A stretch of DNA of 64,000 bases from Nonomuraea turcica (lineage in GTDB: Bacteria > Actinomycetota > Actinomycetes > Streptosporangiales > Streptosporangiaceae): positions 1 to 64,000 of the forward strand of contig NZ_JAUZQF010000038.1 of the NCBI RefSeq assembly GCF_030718205.1, given 5' to 3'. This document shows positions 16,808 to 25,304 of this stretch, piece after piece. The position numbers and the translations under genes were made by a program. Under the pieces are notes generated by a model. It was not told the DNA's origin and ran no database searches. It worked only from the letters and a program-made list of their open reading frames with translations. Position 1 is the stretch's first letter. The number at the start of each line of letters is the position of its first letter.

Positions 16808-16959
16808 TCAATCCGTTTGTCCTATGACATCGAACCGCGAGGCTTGGGTCATCGAGATTTGAGCGGGACTCAGGAATCGAGGGTGGTGGACATGGGCGCG
16901 GGATACGCCGACTGCGAACCCAGCCGAGAAGCTGCGATTCGACTCATACGATCTGGGGC

Positions 16960-17799
16960 GTGACGAGGATCGATGGTCTGGCCTATGACGAGGTGGGTGA
17001 GGGTCCTGCGGTGGTGCTCATCCACGCGGGGATTGCCGATCGGCGCATGTGGCGACACCAGTGCGACTCCCTGTCCGATCGTTACCGGGTGATCAGTTAC
17101 GACTGGCGCGGATACGGCGAGTCGGCCGATCCGGCCGGTGATCTCGTTCACCGCGAAGACCTGCTGCGCGTGATGGACGGACTCGGCGTGGAACGGGCCG
17201 CGCTGGTGGGCGATTCGATGGGGGGCTCCTACTCGGTGGAGGCGGCGTTGGTGGCTCCGGACCGAGTGGCGGGGCTCGTGCTGATCTCCTCTGGACTGTC
17301 GGGCCACACATGGCCCGAGGACATGATCGCGCAGGCGCGGGAGTGGGTGCACAGCACCGTTCCCGCCGATAGGCTGGCCCGCTATCGGAGCGGGACGGCG
17401 GGCAGGGTGCTTCCCGGAGATCTCGACGCCTTCGCCCGGGCACATGTGCTATGGCAGGTGGCCGGGCCGGACCGGGGACTGGACGATCTCGATCCGGAGG
17501 TGTGGGAGCTGGCGTTCGCGATGATGCGCCGGGTGTTCGAGCGCTCTTGGAGCCGTCGGCCGGTGACCGAGCGGCACCTGTCGGCGAAGGAGCGACTCCA
17601 CGAGATCACCGCACCCACTCTGGTGATCAACGGACTGGCGGATGTGCCGGGCATCCAGGCGGTGTCGGATCTGCTGACCGATGAGATCAAAGGCGCCCGG
17701 CGGCTCGATCTGCCTGCAACGGGACACCTGCCGCCGCTGGAGCGGCCCGCGGAGGTCAACGCGGCGCTCAGCAGTTTCCTTGGCGATCTGAGCTGGTGA
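16960..17799 (+). CDS. Alpha/beta hydrolase
   Basis: A 279-residue enzyme with a GTG start. The oxyanion region is VVLIHAGIADRRMWRHQ and the nucleophile elbow GDSMGGSYSVEAAL has Ser near residue 86. The catalytic Asp is probably in VINGLADVPG and the His in ATGHLPPLERPAEV near residue 263. A cap domain lies between about residues 125 and 210. There is no signal peptide, so it is cytoplasmic. The substrate cannot be predicted; relatives include esterases and peroxidases. It stands alone, about 60 bases before the S41 peptidase gene. Confidence 0.88.
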   Translation: MTRIDGLAYDEVGEGPAVVLIHAGIADRRMWRHQCDSLSDRYRVISYDWRGYGESADPAGDLVHREDLLRVMDGLGVERAALVGDSMGGSYSVEAALVAPDRVAGLVLISSGLSGHTWPEDMIAQAREWVHSTVPADRLARYRSGTAGRVLPGDLDAFARAHVLWQVAGPDRGLDDLDPEVWELAFAMMRRVFERSWSRRPVTERHLSAKERLHEITAPTLVINGLADVPGIQAVSDLLTDEIKGARRLDLPATGHLPPLERPAEVNAALSSFLGDLSW

Positions 17800-17861
17800 G
17801 CCTCGACAGCCTGATGCGGCGTCTTTGACGTTTTCGTAAGGGCAGTGCTCTACTCCCTGCC

Positions 17862-18767
17862 ATGACTCCTGTGACGACGCTTCAGCCTGCCCCTGTCATC
17901 GACGAGACAGCCCGACTACTGACCGAGCACTACGTTTTCCCTGAGATAGCCGAGCAACTCGCCGGCCTGCTCCAACGACGCCTCGCCGAGGGCGCCTATG
18001 ACGTCGACGGTACCGAAGAGCTCGCCCGTCTGGTCACCGCGGACCTGCAGTCCGTCAACAACGACAAACACCTGAGACTGAAACACCACGCCGACCCGGT
18101 GTCCCCCGAGCAAGGCGCGGCCACTCTAGACTCCATCCGCCGGGACTTCGACACCTCGCTGGGCGGTGCGCCCCGGGTGGAGTTACTCGACGGAGGGGTC
18201 GCCGTGGTGGAACTGGCGCCGATGCTGTTCCCGCTGGAGTGGGCCGCCGAACCGCTGAGCGCCGCGCTCACCCTGGCCTCCCGCGCCCAGGCGCTGATCG
18301 TGGACCTTCGCAACAACCGGGGTGGCGACCCAGACACCGTCGCCTTCGTCTGCAGTTACCTCCTGGACGAGCGCACTCACCTCAACACCATGTACTGGCG
18401 CCGCGGCGAGCGCAGCGAGCAGTCCTGGAGCCTGCCGCACGTTCCCGGCGCGCGTTTCGGTGGCAGCAAACCGTTGTACGTGTTGTCCAGTGACAGCACC
18501 TTCTCCGCCGCTGAGGAACTGGCGTACGACCTGCAACAGCTCGGCCGCGCCGTTGTCGTCGGCGAGCCCACCCGCGGCGGCGCACATCCGTGCAAGGGCT
18601 GGACTTTGCACCCCCACTTGGAAGCCACCGTCCCCACCGGCCGCGCCATCAACCCCGTCTCCGGCGCGAACTGGGAGGGCACCGGTGTCCAGCCCGACGT
18701 CCCTTGCGCTGCTGCTGAGTCCCTCGACCAGGCACACAAACTGGCCCTCGCCCGACTGGCAGGCTGA
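17862..18767 (+). CDS. S41 family peptidase
   Basis: A 301-residue protease of the tail-specific/IRBP-like S41 family. The N-terminal helical part is VIDETARLLTEHYVFPEIAE. The core shows ALIVDLRNNRGGDPDTVAFV and the catalytic serine in LSSDSTFSAAEELAYDLQQL near residue 215, followed by VVGEPTRGGAHPCKGW. There is no PDZ domain and no signal peptide, so it belongs to the short IRBP-like branch (N-terminal helical domain plus S41 fold) and is probably cytoplasmic. Its target is unknown. It is followed by the first of three decayed recombinase-tail segments. Confidence 0.88.
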   Translation: MTPVTTLQPAPVIDETARLLTEHYVFPEIAEQLAGLLQRRLAEGAYDVDGTEELARLVTADLQSVNNDKHLRLKHHADPVSPEQGAATLDSIRRDFDTSLGGAPRVELLDGGVAVVELAPMLFPLEWAAEPLSAALTLASRAQALIVDLRNNRGGDPDTVAFVCSYLLDERTHLNTMYWRRGERSEQSWSLPHVPGARFGGSKPLYVLSSDSTFSAAEELAYDLQQLGRAVVVGEPTRGGAHPCKGWTLHPHLEATVPTGRAINPVSGANWEGTGVQPDVPCAAAESLDQAHKLALARLAG

Positions 18768-18968
18768 CGCAGGCCAGCTCATCGACAGTGTGGTATCCAA
18801 ACGTCGTTCGTGATCAAGGCGACTGGAGCTCTGGGCCTCGTACCAGACCTCGCTGAGGCTGGTACCAATACTCATGCTCCAAACCAGGTACCCGGGGTGG
18901 GGCCAGTTCTCACCGGACATGAATCCGCCTCACCCCGGTGGGTCCAGCGGACTTCGTCAGGTGGAGCC

Positions 18969-19153
18969 AGAATTCGTTCCTCAACTTGATCGCCCGAATC
19001 GCCGAAGCCGAGACGGAAGGCTGGCTCGGCGAGGTCGAAGGTCTCCAGGTCAGCCTAGCTGGCGCTGAGGAGAAGCTCCGCCACCTCGATCGGGGCCACG
19101 GGCAGCATACGGCCGTGGACCTTGGCATCCCCACCACGCGCGGTGATCGATGA
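18969..19153 (+). pseudogene. Recombinase-tail-like segment, copy 1
   Basis: The frame from 18983 reads NLIARIAEAETEGWLGEVEG, then LQVSLAGAEEKLRHLDRGHG and DLGIPT before a TGA at 19151. The upstream part aligns with copy 2 only after a two-base shift, so it is decayed. The same segment recurs at 20295-20531 and 21377-21528. I recall this coiled-coil tail (IRDNLIARIAEAEREGWLGEVEGL) at the C-terminus of actinobacterial site-specific recombinases or transposases, but could not confirm it. Confidence 0.5.
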
Positions 19154-19218
19154 ACCTACGAAGGTGGGCTGCCGCATGGCCCTCAACCAAGATCGAGCAC
19201 AAGTTCAAGAAGTGTGCA

Positions 19219-20121
19219 TCAAACACCCTTCAGAACACGATCAAGTGCCGCCCGGCCTGCAGGTCCCCAGTTCGGCTTCCCGCCGGGAAGGCCCCGATCT
19301 CCGCTCTGCCCCATGAGCATCAGGAAGAGGCTCTTCATAGCGGCCAACCCGCGGGCGCGCCGGATCGCCGCCTCGTCCGCGTGCCCGTACGCGTCGAAAA
19401 ACCGTGCGGCCGCGCCCGCGGGGAGCAGCACCCACGCGGCGCCGAGGTCCCACGCGGGATCACCGGCGAACAAGGCACCGAAATCGATCACGCCCGAGAG
19501 CGTCCCGCCCGAGACGACGACATTCGCGGGATGGAGGTCACCGTGCACCCACACCGACGGGCCCTCCCACTCGGGGGCCGCGACGGCATCGGCCCAGACG
19601 GCCCGGACGGCGCGGACATCGCCGACGGCGTCGGGGTCAATGGCCTGCAAGAACTGCTCGAAACCGCCCGTGCACCTCTTGGGGTGAGCGCCGAAGTCCG
19701 AACTGGCCGGGGCCTCGGCAGGCGCCTCCACATGGAGCGCCCTGAGGAAGCTCGCCAGCGTGTCGGCCGCGTGGGCGCCGCGGCTGATCGAGCCGTGGTC
19801 CAGCGGCTCGCCGGGAACCCACGTCATCACGGTCCAGTGCTTGGGGAAGCGCTCGGACGGTTCGCCGAACCGCACCGGGGTCGGCACCGGGAGCGGCAGG
19901 CGCGGGGCCAGCACAGGCAGCCACCGCCGCTCCTTGAGCTGGAGCTCCGGGGTGGGGTCCATACGCTGCATGCGCACGGCCAACTCGTCCCCGAGGCGCC
20001 ACATTTGGTTGCCCCAGCCGCCCGCCACCTCGCGGATGGCCAGCCCTGCAAGGTCTGGATGTTGCTCCTGCAGCAGGTCGCGGACCAGGTCTGCGGTGAT
20101 CTCGATCTCGGTGTCGGTCAT
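19219..20121 (-). CDS. Aminoglycoside phosphotransferase family kinase
   Basis: A 300-residue APH-fold kinase. ATP-binding features are EVAGGWGNQMWRLGDELAVR at the N-terminus and the hinge region WTVMTWVPGEPLDHGS. The catalytic loop is VWVHGDLHPANVVVSGG and the metal site is VIDFGALFAGDPAWDLGAAW. It ends LFLMLMGQSGDRGLPGGKPN. This subfamily (HGDLHPAN) includes small-molecule kinases such as aminoglycoside, macrolide and choline/fructosamine kinases; the substrate cannot be assigned. It is flanked on both sides by copies of the recombinase-tail segment, and its orientation is opposite to them. Confidence 0.9.
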   Translation of the reverse strand: MTDTEIEITADLVRDLLQEQHPDLAGLAIREVAGGWGNQMWRLGDELAVRMQRMDPTPELQLKERRWLPVLAPRLPLPVPTPVRFGEPSERFPKHWTVMTWVPGEPLDHGSISRGAHAADTLASFLRALHVEAPAEAPASSDFGAHPKRCTGGFEQFLQAIDPDAVGDVRAVRAVWADAVAAPEWEGPSVWVHGDLHPANVVVSGGTLSGVIDFGALFAGDPAWDLGAAWVLLPAGAAARFFDAYGHADEAAIRRARGLAAMKSLFLMLMGQSGDRGLPGGKPNWGPAGRAALDRVLKGV

Positions 20122-20294
20122 GCGACGTCACAGTACTGAGGCGGCAGGCGGAGCGGCTCTCGCTCTCCGGAACATCTCGCTGTGATTCCTCTGGCATCAC
20201 CGATTCGGTTTCAGAGAGCTGCCGATCAGAGGCTTTGGGGACGGACCGGCCCCATAGTTGAGAAGCTTGTGCCAGATGCTCACTCCTACGACCG

Positions 20295-20531
20295 GATCCG
20301 GCCCAACGGGCACGGCTGGCCGAGATCCGCGACAACCTGATCGCCCACATCGCCGAGGCCGAGCGAGAAGGCTGGCTCGGCGAGGTCGAGGGGCTGCAAA
20401 TCTGCCTTGCCGGCGCACGACAGAAACTCGCCCAGCTCGACGACCTCGCGGCCCGCGGCACCACCATCCACCTGGGAATGCCGCGCTTCTCCCCCGTCGT
20501 CGGTTGCACCATCGCCGCGGACAGTCCGTGA
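20295..20531 (+). pseudogene. Recombinase-tail-like segment, copy 2 (best preserved)
   Basis: An unbroken frame reads DPAQRARLAEIRDNLIAHIA, then EAEREGWLGEVEGLQICLAG and ARQKLAQLDDLAARGTTIHL, ending GMPRFSPVVGCTIAADSP at TGA 20529. It is the C-terminal tail of a larger protein whose upstream part is missing. The DNA just before it (GAGAAGCTTGT) is shared with copy 3, so the repeat extends slightly beyond the coding similarity. Confidence 0.55.
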
Positions 20532-20630
20532 CCACGGTCGGCGACAGAGCCGTGATCATCGAAATTCAGAGAACTCGTGAACCACTCTTAAGATCACTCA
20601 AGAACAGCTCCCTGCAGGAAGAGCTCACTC

Positions 20631-21272
20631 ATGCGCACCATCTACGCCGTCACCCATCCGGAGGCGACGCACCACGTCGAGGGGGTCGTCGGCGGCTGGC
20701 ATGATTCGCAGCTGACGTCAAACGGCCTCAGCGCGGCGGCCTCCATCGCCCAGACGCTGCGGGCCCAGATCCCGGACGGCGCCGGTGCGGAGCTGTTCTC
20801 CTCGGATCTGCAGCGCACCCGGCAAACGGCCGAAAAGGTTGCCGAGCTGTTCGGCGTGAAACCAATCCTGGACCGAAGACTGCGGGAGAAATCCTACGGA
20901 GAGGCTGGGGGAAGGCCACAGGAATGGCTGGACCAACGATTCGTGCCGCCGCCGGCTGTCGGGGAGCGGTTGGACCACGACGAGGGCGTGGAGGGTGCCG
21001 AGACCAGGGCAGTGTTGGCGCAGCGCATCTACGCGGCCATGGACGACATCTTGCAGCGCCCCTGCGAACACCAGATCATCGTGACGCATGGTGGCTCCCT
21101 GACCTTCGTCGTGGCGTCCTGGATCAAGATGCCGATCCAGGCGGTCGGGTATGCCAGTTTCCGGGTGCCATCCGGCAGCATCACCACGCTGCGCGAAGAC
21201 GACTTCTACCACAACCGCACGGTCGTCAACCTCGGTGACACCCGCCATCTCGACTCCGCCGAAGCCGGCTGA
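20631..21272 (+). CDS. Histidine phosphatase family protein
   Basis: A 213-residue phosphoglycerate-mutase-like protein. It starts MRTIYAVTHPEATHHVEGVV; the catalytic His is in VTHPEA, where most members have RHG, so the neighbouring Arg is replaced by Thr. Other conserved parts are LFSSDLQRTRQTAEKVAELF (second Arg), RLREKSYGEAGG (Glu) and IIVTHGGSLTFVVASWI (second His). I recall a THPEA subgroup in actinobacteria, so this is likely a lineage feature rather than decay. The substrate is unknown. It is bracketed by copies 2 and 3 of the recombinase-tail segment. Confidence 0.85.
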   Translation: MRTIYAVTHPEATHHVEGVVGGWHDSQLTSNGLSAAASIAQTLRAQIPDGAGAELFSSDLQRTRQTAEKVAELFGVKPILDRRLREKSYGEAGGRPQEWLDQRFVPPPAVGERLDHDEGVEGAETRAVLAQRIYAAMDDILQRPCEHQIIVTHGGSLTFVVASWIKMPIQAVGYASFRVPSGSITTLREDDFYHNRTVVNLGDTRHLDSAEAG

Positions 21273-21376
21273 CCTCTACCTGGCCGCTTCGACGGCTAAC
21301 GAGGTGAGGTGCTACCGCTGAGCGTCCAGTTTCTTAGTTCAGAGAAGCTTGTCTGCGGTGCAGCATGCACTGGCCC

Positions 21377-21528
21377 GACCCAGCTCAACGCCCCCGCATC
21401 GTCGAGATCCGCGACACCTCATTGCCCGTATCGCCGAAGCTGAACACCAAGGATGGCTCGGCGAGATCGAAGGTCTGCGAATCAGCCTCGCCGGAGCGGA
21501 TGACAAGCTTGCGCGGTTCAAGCAATGA
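21377..21528 (+). pseudogene. Recombinase-tail-like segment, copy 3
   Basis: It begins DPAQRPRIVEIRD, loses one base, then continues in another frame as LIARIAEAEHQGWLGEIEGL and RISLAGADDKLARFKQ to TGA 21526. It matches copies 1 and 2 closely. Its end overlaps the 3' end of the convergent MerR-methyltransferase gene by 11 bases, so that gene's terminus adjoins or was trimmed by the segment. Confidence 0.5.
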
Positions 21529-22684
21529 GTAGGCGGAGGCCGAGGTCTGCCGCGTTGAGGTCGGCAAGGTCGCTGTTGCGCTCGGCCCACCGGCCGGAGT
21601 CGAGGTCGTCGCTGAGGCTTCGCACGGCCCGCTGCTCGGCCTCCGGCCCGACCCTCGTCCACACCGACATCGCACGGCGCACGTGATCCTCCAGATACGC
21701 CGCCGGTCGGCGCCAGTACGCCTCGAACAGGCCATCAGCGCAGTCCCACGGAATGGGCACCGGCTCAGCGCGGGCGCCGATCGCGTCGACCATCCCAGCA
21801 AGCGAGGGAAATTCTGCGAGAACGGCGGGGAACTCGGGCAGATAGTCGCGGGTAAGCCAGAACCGGTCCTGCCATCCGGGCTCGTCGGTGTCGAACGTGA
21901 GCACCACCACGCGGCGGGCCACCCGCCGCATCTCGCGCAGCCCCGCTATCGGGTCCCCCCAGTGATGAACGGTGGAGACGGCCATCGCGACGTCAAAGGA
22001 CTGGTCCTCAAACGGCAGGCTCTCCGCGGCGGCGGCCACGCACGGCGCCGAGCCGACAGGCCGCTGCCCCCGCATGACCGCCGATGGCTCTACCGCGGTC
22101 ACGTCGCGATCAACAGGCTCGTAGGAGCCCGTGCCGGCCCCGACGTTCAGCACCGTCTGCGCGTCCCCGAGCGCGTCCCAGATCTGCGCGGCGATCCGCG
22201 GCTCGGTACGTCGTGTCGCGGTGTAAGCGCTGCCGATCGCGTCGTACAGCCGTGCACCGAGCATCTCCAGTTGCTCCTCCGGTGTCACCTTCAGTCCCTT
22301 CCCCCGTGCCTCAAGTTCCCTGTCTATAGCCGCCACCATTGCGTCAGCGCGATCACGCCGCTCCAGCAGCAGGCCGCGCAGTCGGCGCAGGTGCGCAACC
22401 GCGTCGGTGGACGGGTCGCCGACCAGTTCCGCAACCTCCCGCAGCCCGAAGCCCAACCGCCGATAGGCCAGCACCTCCCGCAGCCGCTCCACGTCGCCCG
22501 CCGAATAGGCCCGGTACCCGGCCGCGGTCCGCGCCGACGGCCGAACGAGCCTGATCTCGTCATAGTGATGCAGCGTGCGGACACTCACGCCGGCCAGCTC
22601 GGCCACGCGTCCCACGGTCCAGTGATCCTCCACGGCACCGACTATGCCGCCTGACGCCACGTGAGGGTCAAGAGCCTCACTCAC
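21518..22684 (-). CDS. MerR regulator fused to SAM methyltransferase
   Basis: A 388-residue protein. Residues 22-90 form a MerR winged helix (WTVGRVAELAGVSVRTLHHY, DEIRLVRPS, YRRLGFGLREVAELVG), then a coiled-coil dimer helix to about residue 125 ending in KGLKVTPEEQLEMLG as in TipA-type regulators. The ligand domain is replaced by a class I methyltransferase: motif I TVLNVGAGTGSYEP, AVEPSAVMRGQRP, ESLPFEDQSFDVAMAVSTVH (motif IV) and VVVLTFDTDEPGWQDRFWLT. A regulator that senses SAM or its methyl acceptor through this domain is one possibility; a gene fusion that merely couples expression is another. GTG at 22684 is used; a GTG at 22633 is an alternative start. Confidence 0.85.
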   Translation of the reverse strand: MSEALDPHVASGGIVGAVEDHWTVGRVAELAGVSVRTLHHYDEIRLVRPSARTAAGYRAYSAGDVERLREVLAYRRLGFGLREVAELVGDPSTDAVAHLRRLRGLLLERRDRADAMVAAIDRELEARGKGLKVTPEEQLEMLGARLYDAIGSAYTATRRTEPRIAAQIWDALGDAQTVLNVGAGTGSYEPVDRDVTAVEPSAVMRGQRPVGSAPCVAAAAESLPFEDQSFDVAMAVSTVHHWGDPIAGLREMRRVARRVVVLTFDTDEPGWQDRFWLTRDYLPEFPAVLAEFPSLAGMVDAIGARAEPVPIPWDCADGLFEAYWRRPAAYLEDHVRRAMSVWTRVGPEAEQRAVRSLSDDLDSGRWAERNSDLADLNAADLGLRLLIA

Positions 22685-22732
22685 GGCAGCAAGGGCCGAA
22701 CGCCTGAGGCCGAGCTCACCGCCGCATGCTGA

Positions 22733-23233
22733 CTACGACAGCATGACCACGCCGAATGCGGGCCACGGATCCAGCTCGGCCAACGGCTCGTCCAGCACCA
22801 GCAGGTCGGCCCGCTTGCCGACGGCCAGGGCGAGTGCGACCAGGGTGCGTTGCCCGCCGGACAGGCGATCTGCCCGCTGCTGGATGGGGATGTCGTGCGC
22901 GAGCAGGAACGAGGTGGCGGTGTGCTGGTCCCAGCGGGGGTTGGTGGCGGCGCCGAAGCGCAGGAGGTCGGCCACGCTCCAGCGCCGATACAGCGGCTTG
23001 TCCTGCGCCATGAACGCCACCCTGGACACCTCCAGCGGCCTGCCGAAGACGCGCACCCGGCCGATAGTGGGTACCAGCAGCCCGGTCACCAGGTTGAGCA
23101 GCGTGGTCTTGCCCGCCCGGTTCGGCCCGACCAGCGCGCACCGAGCCCCGGCGGGCAGCTCGAAGGTGGCCTCCCGGAGCGCCCAGCGGTTGCGGTAGCG
23201 CTTGCCCAGCATGCTGGCCTCCAGCGCGTTCAC
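22733..23233 (-). pseudogene. ABC transporter ATP-binding protein, C-terminally truncated
   Basis: The GTG at 23233 overlaps the stop of the preceding membrane gene (GTGA). 166 residues show a good ABC fold: ALVGPNRAGKTTLLNLVTGL (Walker A, with Asn-Arg where Asn-Gly is usual), VAFMAQDKPLYRRWSVADLL (Q-loop), DRLSGGQRTLVALALAVGKR (signature) and LLVLDEPLAELDP (Walker B and D-loop). It then ends in PWPAFGVVMLS and a stop, without the switch His and the last 50 or more residues of a 220-residue domain. It is probably non-functional, unless the missing lobe is supplied in trans, which I consider unlikely. Confidence 0.75.
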
Positions 23234-23715
23234 GCCTGCTCCCCGCCGGTCAGCTCGCGCTTGCGGCGCAGCAGCTCGGCCCGGCGAGCGTGCGCCCGCA
23301 CCAGCAGCACCAATGCCGCCGCGACGAACACGCCCCCCACCGCCAGCCCGGCGCCCAGGCCGAAACCGCGCTGCACGGTGATGCCCACCACACCCACGGT
23401 CGTGACCAGCGAGGCGACCAGGGCGATCCAGGCAGCGATCACCCGGTCGGTGGCGAACAACGGCACCCTGCGCGTCAGCAGCCAGCAGCCGTAGCCCGCC
23501 CAGGCCAAGCAGAACACGGTGAACAGCGCAAACGCCCCGTGAGTGCGGCCGGGCAGCGGACCCGGCTCGCTCCACCACAGCGCGGCCACGAACACCGTGC
23601 CGCCCAGCCCGGCCAGCAGCGCCACCACGGCGCGAACCCGTCGCCACGGTGAAAGCGACGGCTCAAGCCGCTCGATCATCTCCTGCGCCGACAGACGCGG
23701 CTCCTCCTCGATCAC
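23230..23715 (-). CDS. Four-helix membrane protein in a sigma-factor operon
   Basis: A 161-residue protein; GTG at 23715 overlaps the sigma factor stop by four bases (GTGA). A charged cytoplasmic N-terminus (EEEPRLSAQEMIERLEPSLS) precedes four hydrophobic segments at about residues 30-51, 65-87, 96-119 and 122-142, and a basic tail (ARRAELLRRKRELTGGEQA). Its stop also overlaps the ABC gene start. It is not a recognisable zinc anti-sigma factor. Position suggests either a membrane anchor regulating the sigma factor or the permease partner of the downstream ABC protein. Confidence 0.75.
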   Translation of the reverse strand: MIEEEPRLSAQEMIERLEPSLSPWRRVRAVVALLAGLGGTVFVAALWWSEPGPLPGRTHGAFALFTVFCLAWAGYGCWLLTRRVPLFATDRVIAAWIALVASLVTTVGVVGITVQRGFGLGAGLAVGGVFVAAALVLLVRAHARRAELLRRKRELTGGEQA

Positions 23716-24236
23716 GGCCGGTATCCCCTTTCCTCCAGACGCTCCCGCAGCAGCCGGCGAGCCCGATTGAGCCTGGACTTGACCGTGCCGGTAGGGACTG
23801 CGCAGACCTGCGCGCACTCCTCGACCGACAGATCCTCCAGGTAAAACAGGACGAGAATCTCCCGCTCCACGACCGGCAGCCCTGCCAACGCGGCGACGAG
23901 CTCGGCACGATCCGCCATGGCCTCGACGGGATCCTCAACCATCGCCTCGTTGGCGGTGAAGCTCTCCTTCTCCCTGGCGTACTCACTGCGCAGGCGGTCG
24001 GTCACCGAGCGGCGGGCGATCGTGAACAGCCAGGGTGCGAACCGGCCGGGTTCCCGCAGCCGGGGCAGGCCACGGACCACGGCCAGCCAGATCTCCTGGG
24101 TCACCTCGTCGGCCCGCTCGGCATCCAGCATCCGCCGCACATAGGTCCACACCGGCACCCGCCATCGGGTCACCAGTTCGGCCCAGGCAGACCGATCGCC
24201 CAACTGGGCGCGGACCACCAGCAGCTCATCGGTCAT
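23712..24236 (-). CDS. ECF-family RNA polymerase sigma factor
   Basis: A 174-residue sigma-70 family factor; the ATG at 24236 has a GGAAGGGATGAG site. Region 2 covers ELVTRWRVPVWTYVRRMLDA, then EVTQEIWLAVVRGLPRL (helix 2.2-2.3) and APWLFTIARRSVTDRLRSEY (2.4). Region 4 is LAALAGLPVVEREILVLFYL-type sequence (ALAGLPVVEREILVLFYLED), then LSVEECAQVCAVPTGTVKSR (the recognition helix). It directs polymerase to a small regulon. It is the first gene of a tightly coupled operon with the membrane protein and the truncated ABC ATPase. Confidence 0.93.
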   Translation of the reverse strand: MTDELLVVRAQLGDRSAWAELVTRWRVPVWTYVRRMLDAERADEVTQEIWLAVVRGLPRLREPGRFAPWLFTIARRSVTDRLRSEYAREKESFTANEAMVEDPVEAMADRAELVAALAGLPVVEREILVLFYLEDLSVEECAQVCAVPTGTVKSRLNRARRLLRERLEERGYRP

Positions 24237-24394
24237 CTCATCCCTTCCGTCACCTTGCACAGTCGGGCGAGAGACCGTTCAGGTTCACGGGGCGCTCACA
24301 TCATCGTGCGGGCGGACCGGCCGTGGTCAACGCAGGTCGGGATCAAGGTGCCGGTCGGGGCCGCACAATGCCGGCCGATCGTCCGGCGAACTGG

Positions 24395-25231
24395 CTACGG
24401 GGGGCTTATGACGGTGAGCATGCGGGCGAGCTTCCATGGCCGACGACCCCAAGCGGCGAGTTTTCCTCCCAAAAGCGGTTTCCACATTCCTTGTCGGCCG
24501 ATGAACATCAGCATGAGAGCCGCGGGGTCGGCAGATACGTGGGCGTCAACGTCACATGCGCCCGCCGCGTCGAGCGTCAACGAACCGCCGTCGAAGACAA
24601 GCGACGTGCGTCCACCTCCACGTAGGCGCACATCGAAGCGAGCTCGGAAGGATCCGGCCGCCTCCTGGTTCACGAAAGCAGTGGGCGACAGAGCCGCGAT
24701 AAGCGGAAGCGCGCCGCCCTCGATCGCGAGCAGAGCGTGGTGACGCTGGATCGGCCACGGGCGCCCAGCGGCTCTGGCGATGTCATGGCCGTGCACCAGG
24801 CATTCCTCGAGCAGGTGACAGGCCACCGCGGAAGGCGGCAGGCGGACACCCTGCAGCCAATCGACGGCGGCGGCTCGTGAACGCGACGCGACGTCGTCGA
24901 ACTCGTTTGCCAGCGTGCCGATGCGATCGGCGAGTACGGCTGGGTCCCGTTCGCCGTCCTCGGCCAGCATCTTCGCGTTGACCTCGGCCATTCCCGCCGT
25001 TGTCACGATGGCTTCCGGGAGCGGTCTTCCGGCGACGGCGTCGGTGTCGAAGCGAAAGACATGAGCAAGGTGAGCCGCGACCTCGCCCACCGTCCACATA
25101 CCGACCGAAGCGGAGTTGGCGTCAGGGACGCTCCGCACAAGGGTGACGAGGCGTGGGACAACGTCCCGCAATGCCGCACGAGCCTGGGCCATGGTGTCGG
25201 ACGCACCACTGTGCGTCGCAGCCGGGACCAT
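24395..25231 (-). CDS. Maleylpyruvate isomerase/DinB-like domain protein
   Basis: A 278-residue protein. Residues 20-180 match the mycothiol-dependent maleylpyruvate isomerase N-terminal fold (VGMWTVGEVAAHLAHVFRFD, then VRLPPSAVACHLLEECLVHG-HDIARAAGRPW). The metal-binding His residues appear in AAHLAH, CHLLEE and VHGHD. The C-terminal third (RFDVRLRGGGRTSLVFDGGS, ADPAALMLMFIGRQ) resembles an SCP2 sterol-carrier-like domain. Such proteins use mycothiol or act as DinB-type hydrolases; the reaction is unknown. It is divergent from an HxlR regulator, with a palindrome between them. Confidence 0.82.
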   Translation of the reverse strand: MVPAATHSGASDTMAQARAALRDVVPRLVTLVRSVPDANSASVGMWTVGEVAAHLAHVFRFDTDAVAGRPLPEAIVTTAGMAEVNAKMLAEDGERDPAVLADRIGTLANEFDDVASRSRAAAVDWLQGVRLPPSAVACHLLEECLVHGHDIARAAGRPWPIQRHHALLAIEGGALPLIAALSPTAFVNQEAAGSFRARFDVRLRGGGRTSLVFDGGSLTLDAAGACDVDAHVSADPAALMLMFIGRQGMWKPLLGGKLAAWGRRPWKLARMLTVISPP

Positions 25232-25271
25232 GTCAGCACCACCCTCGTTTCGGCGACTGTGGTATAGATAG

Positions 25272-25285
25272 TCAAGTCAGCTTGA
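25272..25285. promoter_or_regulatory. Operator-like palindrome between divergent genes
   Basis: TCAAG-TCAG-CTTGA is a perfect inverted repeat 20 bases before the HxlR-type start, and the half-site GTCAAGT recurs at 25290-25296. It is placed to control both the regulator and the divergent maleylpyruvate-isomerase-like gene. Confidence 0.55.
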
Positions 25286-25304
25286 GTTTGTCAAGTGGGT
25301 GGAA

